Source of the DNA: Oscillospiraceae bacterium
Lineage (GTDB): Bacteria > Bacillota > Clostridia > Oscillospirales > Oscillospiraceae
Direction of reading: 5' to 3'
DNA: 52,967 nucleotides
Assembly: GCA_017621795.1 (NCBI GenBank)
Contig: JAGASJ010000014.1
Coordinates: forward strand, 1 to 52,967
The position numbers were made by a program, and so were the translations under genes. Position 1 is the stretch's first letter; each line of letters begins with the position of its first letter. Below are positions 16,388 to 24,654 of the stretch, piece after piece. The notes under the pieces are model-generated. The model saw only the letters and a program-made list of their open reading frames with translations. It had not been told where the DNA came from and did no database searches.

Positions 16388-18520
16388 GTGACACTGTTTG
16401 ATAGAGTTTTCGGCGGCAACGACTACAATTATGAGCGTACCGTCGCTGCTGTTGATGCCGCAATCGCCACCTACGGCGAAAACGAGCCTGTTGGTTTCCC
16501 CGATACCGCATACGCTCTGCCTTGCTACTACGGCGTTACCGGCGTAAAAATTACCACACTGGCTGAGATGAAGGCCGCTATGGACACCATCAAGGCCAAA
16601 ATGACCCGCAACAACCGTCTGCACGACGCATTTGAATCCGGCATTGCTTCTGCTCTGTGCGCAGAGTTTTTGGAAGCCCTCAAGTACATCCACGGCGCTA
16701 CCCCCTACACCGAGCCTGAGATGGGTCACCTGACCGACGCCTTCGTGCGTAACCTGGGCGTGCCTCTGGTTACCGGCGACATCCCCGGTGTGGCAGTCAT
16801 CATCGGCGGCGCTGACGACCCCGCTGAGACTGTAGAGCTGGCAAAGTCCTATCAGAATCAGGGTATTCTGGTCACTCTGACCGGCGACGCCGTCAAGCAC
16901 ATCAGCGATGCCGGTATGAAGACCGGTGAAGGCGTGCGTGTATGCCCCCTGGGCTACGAGATGCAGTCCGTGATCCACGTTGTATCCGTTGCTGTTCGTG
17001 CGGCGCTGATTTTCGGCAACATCACCCCCGGTGATTTCCCCGCACTGGCCAAGTACACCATGGCCCGTGTTCGCGCCTTTGTAAATGCCTATAAGCCCCT
17101 GTCCGACGAGATCGTCTCCTACGGTGCAGGCGCCATCTGCCTGGGCTTCCCCGTTATTTCCAACGAGACCGAGAATATGTTCCGCGTACCCAAGAGCCTG
17201 ATCCAGCAGCTGGATACCTCCAAGTGGAACGCTACCTCTCTGGAAGCCCGTGACATTAAGATCAAGATCACCAATATCGACATCCCTGTTGCCTACGCCA
17301 CCGCTTTTGAAGGCGAGATCATTCGCCGCGGCGATATGCAGGTGGAAGTGGACGGCTCCCGTGTGGACTGCTTCGAGCTGGTGCAGACCAAGGAAGCCGC
17401 CGAGGTGGAGGATCACAAGATCACTGTGATCGGACCCGAGATCGACGACGTGCCCGTGGGCTCCAAGATCTCCCTGTCCTACACCATCGACGTAGCAGGC
17501 AAGGCTATGCAGGCCGACTTTGAGTCTGTTATGGAACGTAAGATCCACGCATGGCTCAACTGCATTGAGGGCGTCATGCACACCGGTCAGCGTGATATGA
17601 TCCGTATTCGTATCTCCAAGGCAGACTTTGAAGCAGGCTTCAAGTTCCGTCACCTGGGCGAAGTGCTGTACGCCAAGCTCAAGAGCGAGTTTGAAGCTGT
17701 TGTAGACAAGTGCCAGGTCACCATCGTGGTCGATGCCGAGCAGAATAAGCTTCTGCGTGCAAAGGCCAACGAGGTATTTGCAAAGCGTGACGACCGTCTG
17801 CGCACCATGACCGACGAATCCGTACCTGTTTACTACACCTGTATTATGTGTCAGGCCTTCTCCCCCAGCCACGTATGTATCGTTACCCCCGAGCGTTTGG
17901 GTCTGTGCGGTGCAGTGTCCTGGCTGGACGCTAAGGCTACCAACGAGCTGGATCCCACCGGTCCCTGTCAGATCGTACCCAAGGAGCGCTGCATCGACGA
18001 GCGCCTGGGCCGTTACGAGGACGTGGACGAGGCTATTGAAAAGTACTCCCACGGCGAGCTGCACAACGTTACACTGTACTCCCTGTTCCAGGATCCCATG
18101 ACCTCCTGTGGCTGCTTCGAGTGTATCTGTGGCGTAGAGCCCTGCTCCATGGGCGTAGTGATCACCTGCCGTGAGCACGCCGGTATGACCCCCCTGGGCA
18201 TGAGCTTCTCCGATATGGCTTCCATGACCGGCGGCGGCGTACAGACCCCCGGCTTTATGGGCCACGGCAAGCAGTTCATCTTCTCCAAGAAGTTCATCGC
18301 CGCTGAAGGCGGCCCCGGCCGTATTGTTTGGATGCCCAAGGATCTGAAGGAACAGGTCCGCGAGCGTTTGGATGCTGTGGCACTGGAGCTGTACGGTGTG
18401 GAGAACTTCACCGATATGATCGCAGACGAAACCGTCTGCACCGAGGACCCCGAGCAGCTGCTGGAGTTCCTGGGCGAAGTAGGCCACCCGGTCCTGGGTA
18501 TGGAGCCCTTCGATATGTAA
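16388..18520 (+). CDS. acsB: Acetyl-CoA synthase (CODH/ACS catalytic subunit)
   Basis: 710 residues. It condenses CO, a corrinoid-bound methyl group and CoA into acetyl-CoA. The A-cluster cysteines are all present: C485, C488, C497 and C507 for the Fe4S4 cluster, and C574-Gly-C576 for the distal nickel. They keep the exact spacing of the Moorella enzyme, with numbering shifted by 21. The N-terminal domain that contacts CODH is kept. The start is GTG with AAGGAGG 8 bases upstream, 16 bases after cooC. No corrinoid protein (acsCD) or methyltransferase (acsE) follows; a strong terminator closes the operon. Confidence 0.97.
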   Translation: MTLFDRVFGGNDYNYERTVAAVDAAIATYGENEPVGFPDTAYALPCYYGVTGVKITTLAEMKAAMDTIKAKMTRNNRLHDAFESGIASALCAEFLEALKYIHGATPYTEPEMGHLTDAFVRNLGVPLVTGDIPGVAVIIGGADDPAETVELAKSYQNQGILVTLTGDAVKHISDAGMKTGEGVRVCPLGYEMQSVIHVVSVAVRAALIFGNITPGDFPALAKYTMARVRAFVNAYKPLSDEIVSYGAGAICLGFPVISNETENMFRVPKSLIQQLDTSKWNATSLEARDIKIKITNIDIPVAYATAFEGEIIRRGDMQVEVDGSRVDCFELVQTKEAAEVEDHKITVIGPEIDDVPVGSKISLSYTIDVAGKAMQADFESVMERKIHAWLNCIEGVMHTGQRDMIRIRISKADFEAGFKFRHLGEVLYAKLKSEFEAVVDKCQVTIVVDAEQNKLLRAKANEVFAKRDDRLRTMTDESVPVYYTCIMCQAFSPSHVCIVTPERLGLCGAVSWLDAKATNELDPTGPCQIVPKERCIDERLGRYEDVDEAIEKYSHGELHNVTLYSLFQDPMTSCGCFECICGVEPCSMGVVITCREHAGMTPLGMSFSDMASMTGGGVQTPGFMGHGKQFIFSKKFIAAEGGPGRIVWMPKDLKEQVRERLDAVALELYGVENFTDMIADETVCTEDPEQLLEFLGEVGHPVLGMEPFDM

Positions 18521-18528
18521 TAACTGTC

Positions 18529-18565
18529 AGAAAGCCTAACGCACCTGCGTTAGGCTTTCTTTTTT
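18529..18565 (+). terminator. Terminator of the cooS-cooC-acsB operon
   Basis: Near-perfect 15-bp stem (AGAAAGCCTAACG/CGTTAGGCTTTCT) with a tight loop and a run of six T, 9 bases after the stop codon. Confidence 0.92.
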
Positions 18566-18575
18566 AAAAAATTTT

Positions 18576-18604
18576 TTGAAAAATATGTCACATTTTGGTA
18601 TCAT
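18576..18604 (+). promoter_or_regulatory. Promoter of the lipoprotein at 18692
   Basis: TTGAAA (18576-18581), 17-base spacer, TATCAT (18599-18604), with an 87-base leader. Confidence 0.6.
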
Positions 18605-18691
18605 TAAAACATAATAAGGTGAAAGCAGTATTAGCCCCCTGCTTTATAAAACGATCCAAAGAACAGAACTTATTAAAAGGAGAAGGATGAT

Positions 18692-19372
18692 ATGAGAAAG
18701 TTATGGGTGTTTTTCATTTGTATGATGACCGTATTTTCGTTCGTCGGCTGTAAAAGCAGTGACCAGGTTTTATTTACAGAGGCAGACAGCAAAACTGTCG
18801 TTTCCAATGACGGAACTGAATATATCTATGCCGGCTCCGAGGTGCAGGTCTGCAGCTTTGGTGAATTGGATTTTCTTGGTCATATAAAAGGAGAGAAAAA
18901 GTCGTTTGTTCATCTGGCCACTGAAATCAAAACGGGAATGTATGCTGTAGGCGGCGAGCAGGATGTTTTGGTGCGGTATTTTCCGGATAACGAATTTTTC
19001 GCGGTATATGTAAAGTCCGATCTGCTTACGACCGAAGTGGCTCTTGAAAACTGCATAAGATTTGAGCTTGTAAAAGCACCGCATTTCGACAATTCCGAAG
19101 CGATCGTCCTTTGTGACGAGGCAGCTGAATGTCAGGCATTTCTCCAAGAGATCCAAAGCGCAGAAAAGGCAAAAGAGGCGGGGCTGTACGATTTGGTGAA
19201 GCAGCCTGACGGTTCACTTCAAAACTGTTATCTGTACGGATGGATCTGCGGCGTCATTCAGGAGGATCTCAATCTCTTTATTCGCTTGGACGTTACGTCC
19301 TATGACGATCAGGCGTATTCCGTTCTGATCGGCGCAGAAGAGTACGTCCTGTCCGGCGAATGGATCGGGTAA
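18692..19372 (+). CDS. Lipoprotein of unknown function
   Basis: 226 residues. The signal peptide MRKLWVFFICMMTVFSFVGC ends in a lipobox. The mature part is mixed alpha/beta with an SDG-type turn near the N terminus and a second half starting around KAPHFDNSEAIV; no family is recognised. An AAAAGGAGAAGG site precedes the ATG. It is AT-richer than the acsB operon before it. Monocistronic between the acsB terminator and the CotH promoter. Confidence 0.7.
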   Translation: MRKLWVFFICMMTVFSFVGCKSSDQVLFTEADSKTVVSNDGTEYIYAGSEVQVCSFGELDFLGHIKGEKKSFVHLATEIKTGMYAVGGEQDVLVRYFPDNEFFAVYVKSDLLTTEVALENCIRFELVKAPHFDNSEAIVLCDEAAECQAFLQEIQSAEKAKEAGLYDLVKQPDGSLQNCYLYGWICGVIQEDLNLFIRLDVTSYDDQAYSVLIGAEEYVLSGEWIG

Positions 19373-19390
19373 GTACATACAGTGCGGCAG

Positions 19391-19409
19391 GGGCGGATAT
19401 CATCCGTCC
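19391..19409. repeat. Copy of the dispersed GGCGGATATCATCCG repeat
   Basis: GGGCGGATATCATCCGTCC, an imperfect palindrome of the family also found at 23973, 27005, 30071 and 30127. It lies in the 200-base gap before the CotH operon. Confidence 0.6.
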
Positions 19410-19502
19410 ACCGTTTCCCGGTTGCTGCGCGGAAGAATTAGAGAATAGAGAATCCGTTCCCTCCATATACACTTTAAGACAGCCCCTTCTTTTTATTGGC
19501 TA

Positions 19503-19531
19503 TTGTTTTTCTGTACCCATTGTGGTATGAT
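19503..19531 (+). promoter_or_regulatory. CotH-VTC-DUF4956 operon promoter
   Basis: TTGTTT (19503-19508), 17-base spacer, TATGAT (19526-19531), about 48 bases before the chosen ATG. Confidence 0.6.
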
Positions 19532-19579
19532 TAGAAATGTCGAATAATGGCAAATTTTATAAATGAGAGGAAGTGCGCA

Positions 19580-22414
19580 ATGGGCAAAGATCGGATCAAA
19601 ATACTGATTGCCCTGGTCGCGTGTCTGCTTGTATTTGCGCTTGCCCTTGTTTTTGTGCCTCAGGGCTCAAAAACGGAAAACGGCGTCACCGCAGGCAGTG
19701 TGGTAATCAGCGAAATTCTATCGGGCAACACCATGTATCCCGATGAAAACGGCGCGTATTTGGACTTTATAGAGATCCACAATCCCAATTCGTATCAAGT
19801 CAATCTCTCCGGCTACAAGCTCTCCGACAAAGAAACATCCGTAGGCTATACCTTTGCCGGGGACGCGGTGATCCCTGCCGGGGGCTATGTGACGGTGTAC
19901 TGCAGTAAAGAAGACCGCAGCGGCACATACGCGGACTTTGGCATCTCCTCCAAGGGTGATGAATCCGTATACCTTTATAACAGCGCCAATGTGCTGATCG
20001 ACCGTGTGGCAGTACCAGCCTCCGAAAAGAATGTGCCCCTGATTCGGGAAGCGGACGGAAGCTTTTCGTGCGGAAGCTTTGCCACCCCCGGCTATCCCAA
20101 TACCGGGGAGGGTTTTCAGCAATGGCTCATCTCCCAGGGGGAAGGAGACTGTACCGTGCGCATCAACGAGGTACAGACCTCCAACCGCAGCAGTGTGCTC
20201 AGCGCAAACGGGCAGTTTTGCGACTGGATCGAGCTTTTTAACTACGGCAGCACTCCCCAAACACTGACCGGTTTTTACCTGTCCGATGAGGAGACAGACC
20301 CCCTGAAATGGGCACTGCCGGAGCTGACGCTGCAGCCGGGCGCATATCAGGTCATTGCCTGCGTCGGTGACGGGGCAGGGCCGGATGAAGCACCCTTTTC
20401 TCTGTCAAAAAACGGCTGTACCGTGACCCTTTCCGGTGTTTACGGCAACACACTGAGCATGGTGGTATGCCCCGCCATGGCGGCAGATGAATCCTATCAA
20501 TATGTTGAAAACGAAGAGTTTTTGGTCTCCAAGGAGGTAACCCCCGGCTACCCCAATACCCAAGAAGGGGCAAAGCAGTACCGGGATACCTGCACGGTGC
20601 GGGGCGATTTGGCCATCAACGAGGTCATGCCCTCCAACAGCCGCTATATGCTCCAAAGCGACGGCAACTATTATGACTGGGTGGAGCTGAAAAACATCTC
20701 TGACCGGGCAGTCAATTTGGCCGATTATGCCCTCTCGGACCAGGAGGACAACCTGCGGCTCTTCCCGCTGCCGGAAAAGGTCCTTCAGCCCGGGGAGAAG
20801 ATCGTGATCATCTGCTCCGGCAATACCGCACTGACCGGAAATTACATCCACGCCCCCTTTGGGCTGAATTATCAGCAATGCTGGGTCTATGTGACCCACC
20901 TGGAAAAGGGTCTGTCTGACGGCTATCGGGTGGAAAATGTGCCCCCCGGCGGCAGTATGGGCAGAAAAAACGGCGAAAATGACCTGTTTTATTTCACGAC
21001 TCCCTCCCCCAAGGAGGAAAACACCGGCGGTCAGGCGCAAATTGCAGACACCCCTTTTGTTGAAACCCCGGCAGGCGTGTATAACGATGTGCAGGGCGTA
21101 GAGGTGATCCTTTCCGGGGAAGGACCTATTCGCTACACCTTAGACGGCAGTGTTCCGACTGCCCAATCCGCCCTGTATATCGCGCCTATTTATTTGACCT
21201 CTACCGCCACGGTACGGGCGGTGAGCTTTGCGGACGGAAAGCTGCCCAGCCGGGTGATGACCGCCGGGTACATCATCAACGAACAGCACGAATTTCCGGT
21301 GCTGAGCATCTCTGCCGATCCCAATTCCCTCTTTGGCGGTTCTGGCATTTATACCAACTACAACTCAGAGGCCGAAGTGCCCTGTAATGTGTCCTTTTTT
21401 GAGGATGGAGACGGCTTTTCCATTGACTGCGGCATCAAAATGCACGGTCATACCGGCCTGATGAATCCCAAAAAGAGCTTTAAGATCAACTTCCGCAGCC
21501 GCTACGGCGAAAAATACCTGACCTATCCCGTATACGGAGACGATGCCCCTCAGGTCTTTGACAGCCTGTGTATTCGGGCGGGGCAGGATTATCTGTTTGC
21601 GTTCTTTCGGGAGGAATTATTTGTATCCCTGTGTCAGGATATGACCGACGAGGTGCTGACCCAGCGCAGTCGGCACTGCGTGGTGTATATCAACGGCAAA
21701 TACTTTGGCATCTACAATCTGAAGGAGGCATTTACAGAGCTTTACTACGCCCAAAATCGGGACGTCTCCGAGGAGAGTGTGGAAATTCTGCAGGCGCCGG
21801 TGTATCCCAACACCGAGGTTTACGGGCTGATGGCCTATATGCGTACCCACGACCTGTCGGTGCAGGAGCACTATGATTACGTTTGCTCCAAGCTGGATAT
21901 TGAAAGCATCATCGACTGGATGATCATTGAAGCCTATTGCACCAACGGTGACGTTCAGCAAAACCTGCGGTACTTCCGCAGCTCCGAAAACGGCTATCGC
22001 TATGAGCCTGCACTGTACGACCTGGACTGGGCCTTTTACTACCACAACCCCTTCGGAACACTGTTGGACCCCGACACCGAATGGCAGCACGTGCGCCTGC
22101 TTCGGCCACTGTTTGAAAACGCCACATTCAGGGAGCAGTTTTTCTCCCGCCTGAGCTACCATCTGGAAAACACCCTGTCTACCGAAAACGTGCTCCGGCG
22201 CATTGACGAGCTGGAAGCCACCCTTCTAAACGAGATGTATCGGGAGAAAAGCCGCTGGGGCGGCACTGTGGGTATATGGAAGTCCCGGGTGCAGGATCTG
22301 CGCAGCTTTATCACCAATCACAATCATCCCGCGCAAATGGTTTACCGCCTGCAGCGGTATGTTTGGCTGAGCAGCGAGGAAACCCAAAAATATTTTGGGA
22401 GGTGGGTCGGATGA
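19580..22414 (+). CDS. CotH-kinase surface protein with three lamin-tail domains
   Basis: 944 residues. An N-terminal membrane/signal helix (IKILIALVACLLVFALALVFV) precedes three lamin-tail domains (about 35-165, 185-330, 345-490; signatures ISEILSGN, INEVQTSN and INEVMPSN, each followed by D-W/F-I/V-E-L/I). A short chitobiase-type C-terminal domain (about 510-570, YTLDGSVPT) comes next. The CotH kinase domain covers about 575-930 (GIKMHGHTG, KSFKINFR, YINGKYFGIYNLKE, LYDLDWAF). CotH proteins are atypical kinases, known from spore coat and secreted proteins. The chosen ATG has a GGAAG site; a start 11 codons upstream lacks one. Coupled to the VTC gene by ATGA. Confidence 0.88.
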   Translation: MGKDRIKILIALVACLLVFALALVFVPQGSKTENGVTAGSVVISEILSGNTMYPDENGAYLDFIEIHNPNSYQVNLSGYKLSDKETSVGYTFAGDAVIPAGGYVTVYCSKEDRSGTYADFGISSKGDESVYLYNSANVLIDRVAVPASEKNVPLIREADGSFSCGSFATPGYPNTGEGFQQWLISQGEGDCTVRINEVQTSNRSSVLSANGQFCDWIELFNYGSTPQTLTGFYLSDEETDPLKWALPELTLQPGAYQVIACVGDGAGPDEAPFSLSKNGCTVTLSGVYGNTLSMVVCPAMAADESYQYVENEEFLVSKEVTPGYPNTQEGAKQYRDTCTVRGDLAINEVMPSNSRYMLQSDGNYYDWVELKNISDRAVNLADYALSDQEDNLRLFPLPEKVLQPGEKIVIICSGNTALTGNYIHAPFGLNYQQCWVYVTHLEKGLSDGYRVENVPPGGSMGRKNGENDLFYFTTPSPKEENTGGQAQIADTPFVETPAGVYNDVQGVEVILSGEGPIRYTLDGSVPTAQSALYIAPIYLTSTATVRAVSFADGKLPSRVMTAGYIINEQHEFPVLSISADPNSLFGGSGIYTNYNSEAEVPCNVSFFEDGDGFSIDCGIKMHGHTGLMNPKKSFKINFRSRYGEKYLTYPVYGDDAPQVFDSLCIRAGQDYLFAFFREELFVSLCQDMTDEVLTQRSRHCVVYINGKYFGIYNLKEAFTELYYAQNRDVSEESVEILQAPVYPNTEVYGLMAYMRTHDLSVQEHYDYVCSKLDIESIIDWMIIEAYCTNGDVQQNLRYFRSSENGYRYEPALYDLDWAFYYHNPFGTLLDPDTEWQHVRLLRPLFENATFREQFFSRLSYHLENTLSTENVLRRIDELEATLLNEMYREKSRWGGTVGIWKSRVQDLRSFITNHNHPAQMVYRLQRYVWLSSEETQKYFGRWVG

Positions 22415-23091
22415 AAGACGGCTTCCGACATGAGCATAAATACCTGATCTCCACCCAATGCGCGGTACTGCTAAAGCACCGTCTGCAGGGTGTGATGCGG
22501 CGCGACCCCTATGCAGGCCCCACGGGGCAGTACACCATCCGCAGTCTGTATTTTGACGATGAAAAGTTTACCGCATACGGGGAAAAGCTGGACGGGCTGC
22601 GGGACCGCATCAAATACCGCATACGGTTTTACAATTACAATTTAGACCAGATCCGCCTGGAGAAAAAAGAAAAACACGAAGAACTGACCCGCAAAACCGG
22701 GGAACGGATCTCCCGGGAAGAAGCACTGTACCTGCAAAAAGGCATTCGGGAAGGCGGGCTTACAGGAAAAGGTCCGCTGATGCGGGAGCTGGAAGCAGGT
22801 ATTCGCTGCGGACTGCGGCCTGCCATTTTGGTAGACTATGACCGCACGCCCTTTGTGTGCAGTGCAGGTCAGACACGGATCACCGTGGATGAGCACATCC
22901 GCACCCGTCCGTATAGCCCGGATCTGCTTGCCTCTCCGGGGGCAATGGTGCCGGTACTGGAGGATGGTATGGCTGTATTGGAGGTAAAATACAACGACTT
23001 CCTGCCGGGCCATCTATCGGAAGTGCTGGAGGGTATTCCCAAGGTGCCTTTGGCCATTTCCAAGTACGTTTTATGTGTAAATACCATCTAA
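22411..23091 (+). CDS. VTC-domain (polyphosphate polymerase-like) protein
   Basis: 226 residues. The tunnel-lining charged motifs of the VTC/triphosphate tunnel family are in order: RHEHKYLI, RSLYFDD, KYRIRFYN, RLEKKEKHEE, ILVDYDRTPF, RITVDEHI, LEVKYNDFLP and ISKYVLC. Family members include the yeast Vtc4 polyphosphate polymerase and triphosphatases. The basic and acidic residues needed for metal-phosphate binding look intact. The ATG overlaps the CotH stop (ATGA), with GGGAGGTG inside CotH. The upstream in-frame extension is CotH overlap. A partner role with CotH and DUF4956 is likely; the product made is unknown. Confidence 0.9.
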   Translation: MKDGFRHEHKYLISTQCAVLLKHRLQGVMRRDPYAGPTGQYTIRSLYFDDEKFTAYGEKLDGLRDRIKYRIRFYNYNLDQIRLEKKEKHEELTRKTGERISREEALYLQKGIREGGLTGKGPLMRELEAGIRCGLRPAILVDYDRTPFVCSAGQTRITVDEHIRTRPYSPDLLASPGAMVPVLEDGMAVLEVKYNDFLPGHLSEVLEGIPKVPLAISKYVLCVNTI

Positions 23092-23106
23092 AGAGAGGAA
23101 AAAAAG

Positions 23107-23772
23107 ATGAGTTTTCAAGATATTATCAAAAATTCTTTTTTGGAAGAGTTTTCTGCCATTTCTGTCAATACCGCGCTGATCGCCATTGGCCTTTCCTTTG
23201 TGCTGAGTCTGTTTATTGCGTGGATCTACCGCATCACCTACGGCGGCGTTTGCTACAATAAAAGCTTTACCCACTGTCTGATCATGCTGACCATGGTTAC
23301 GACCGTGGTGATTTTGGTCATCTCCTCCAATGTGGTGCTGTCGCTGGGTATGGTGGGCGCGCTGTCCATCGTCCGTTTCCGCACCGCCATCAAAGAGCCC
23401 ACCGATACGGCGTTTCTGTTTTGGGGCATTGCCACAGGCATCATCTGCGGCGCCGGCTATATCGGCGTTTCCGTGCTGGTGACCCTGCTGCTGGGTCTGC
23501 TGTTCGTGGCGGTGCACGCCTTCGCGAAAACACAAAAACGGGGCAGCTATATGATCGTCATGCGTTGCAGCAAGGGTTGTGAGGCGGCAAAGACGCTGGA
23601 GCATCTCCCCCGCTTTGTGCTGAAAAACAAAAACCTGCAGGGTGAAAATATGGAGCTGGTGGCCGAAGCAGAGCTGACAGCACAGGCACTGCAGGCAATG
23701 GAAACACTGAGCACCGCCGAAGGTGTACAGGAAATTACCATTATGCGCTCCGTAAGCGGCAGCGTACTATAA
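23107..23772 (+). CDS. DUF4956 membrane protein
   Basis: 221 residues. Four membrane helices lie at about 19-42, 58-75, 80-110 and 113-138 (SLGMVGALSIVRFRTAIKEP is the family signature). A cytoplasmic ferredoxin-like domain follows from about 145 (GSYMIVMRCSKGCEAA). It lies 15 bases after the VTC gene with a GAGAGG site. DUF4956 genes repeatedly sit next to VTC and CotH genes in Firmicutes and Actinobacteria, so a shared envelope function is inferred; none is proven. Confidence 0.9.
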   Translation: MSFQDIIKNSFLEEFSAISVNTALIAIGLSFVLSLFIAWIYRITYGGVCYNKSFTHCLIMLTMVTTVVILVISSNVVLSLGMVGALSIVRFRTAIKEPTDTAFLFWGIATGIICGAGYIGVSVLVTLLLGLLFVAVHAFAKTQKRGSYMIVMRCSKGCEAAKTLEHLPRFVLKNKNLQGENMELVAEAELTAQALQAMETLSTAEGVQEITIMRSVSGSVL

Positions 23773-23813
23773 GCATATAATGCTTAATGCATAATGCAAA
23801 ATGCAGAATTTAA

Positions 23814-23841
23814 CGGGACGGCAAAAGCCGTCCCGCATTTT
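23814..23841 (+). terminator. Terminator of the CotH operon
   Basis: Stem CGGGACGGC/GCCGTCCCG with an AAAA loop, then CATTTTG. It lies 42 bases after the DUF4956 stop. It also resembles the dispersed GGGACGG repeat family, so it may be a repeat serving as terminator. Confidence 0.6.
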
Positions 23842-23869
23842 GTTCCACACCCACCTACCGTTTTCTCTC

Positions 23870-24245
23870 GTAGGGACACCCGTCCTCGGGTGTCCGCGGA
23901 TGATGCGTTATCGGACACCGCAGGAGCGGTGTCCCTACAAATTGGAATCGGTGGGTGCAACCGAAAAACGGCGGGCGGATGATATCCGCCCCTACGGTGT
24001 TGGACGAAAACGTACGATAAAACTCGTAGGGGAAGATATCATCTTCCCGCATAATTTTCAATTCGTCGGCAACGCCGACACCTTTTCTCTTCTCTCTTCT
24101 CTCTTCTGCGTTCTCTCTTCTCTATTCACTGACGCAAAACGGCGCTGTCTCAAAACGTGTCTGTAGGGAACGACCTATGTGTCATTCCAAAGATCTTTCT
24201 TTAAAAATATGCAATTAGGAACGGCACACAGGCCGTTCCCTACAG
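23870..24245. repeat. Cluster of small MITE-like palindromic repeats
   Basis: The 540-base gap 23773-24312 has no gene. Element a (23870-23938) has ends GTAGGGACACC/GGTGTCCCTAC and two internal hairpins. Element b (23973-23995) is GGGCGGATGATATCCGCCC-like. Element c (24025-24155) is a long direct repeat of 28074-28191. Element d (24161-24245) has perfect 12-base terminal inverted repeats CTGTAGGGAACG/CGTTCCCTACAG. None encodes a protein. All are relatives of the GTAGGG-type repeats elsewhere in the window. Confidence 0.7.
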
Positions 24246-24247
24246 TG

Positions 24248-24277
24248 AAAAACTGCCTCCGACCGGAGGCAGTTTTT
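24248..24277 (-). terminator. Terminator of the first XRE gene
   Basis: Stem AAAACTGCCTCCG/CGGAGGCAGTTTT with T runs on both strands, 36 bases after the XRE stop on the minus strand. It could also stop any plus-strand readthrough. Confidence 0.8.
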
Positions 24278-24312
24278 TGTTTGCATCAATATAACTTCCC
24301 TGCGGGGTTTCC

Positions 24313-24555
24313 TCATTTTATATTCTTTCGCTTATAGGGCTTCCTTTCATCGGTGATGCCTAACAAATAATCCGTTGATGTGTTGTAAAAATGCGCCAGA
24401 GCAATCAGCGATTCCAACGGGATTTGGCGACTGCCGGTTTCATATTGGCAATATGTGTTCTGCCGGATGTGCAGATAATCAGCCACCTGCTGCTGCGTTA
24501 AATCGGAATCCTCCCGAAGTGCACGAATACGAATAGCAATCACCTCCTTTTTCAT
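24313..24555 (-). CDS. XRE-family helix-turn-helix repressor
   Basis: An 80-residue reading from the ATG at 24555. The HTH core is LTQQQVADYLHIRQNTYCQYETG, with a C-terminal ALAHFYNTSTDYLLGITD tail typical of clostridial XRE regulators. The start is uncertain. This ATG has no ribosome binding site and lies inside a TATAAT sequence. A perfect AAGGAGG (about 24542-24548) instead points to ATT at 24532-24534, giving a 73-residue protein whose start aligns exactly with the other XRE protein here (MRLKELR vs IRIRALR). It is divergent from a lipoprotein whose promoter carries a palindromic operator. Confidence 0.85.
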   Translation of the reverse strand: MKKEVIAIRIRALREDSDLTQQQVADYLHIRQNTYCQYETGSRQIPLESLIALAHFYNTSTDYLLGITDERKPYKRKNIK

Positions 24556-24578
24556 TATATCCATCACGAAACGAGATA

Positions 24579-24607
24579 TTGACTTTTATCACAATTTGTG
24601 ATACCAT
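24579..24607 (+). promoter_or_regulatory. Promoter with palindromic XRE operator
   Basis: TTGACT (24579-24584), 17-base spacer, TACCAT (24602-24607). The spacer contains the perfect palindrome ATCACAATTTGTGAT (24588-24602). Its position between -35 and -10 of the lipoprotein gene and just upstream of the divergent XRE gene makes it the likely XRE operator. Confidence 0.7.
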
Positions 24608-24654
24608 CCCAACAAAGGGCATTGCCCGTATAAAAAAGGAAGAAGGTTTACTAT

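Noticed and set aside
16340-18487. 715-residue open frame on the minus strand opposite acsB
   Set aside because: It is an antisense shadow of a GC-rich, strongly codon-biased gene. acsB on the plus strand has all expected motifs, a ribosome binding site and a terminator. Similar shadows lie opposite cooS, groEL, pckA, gap and recJ.
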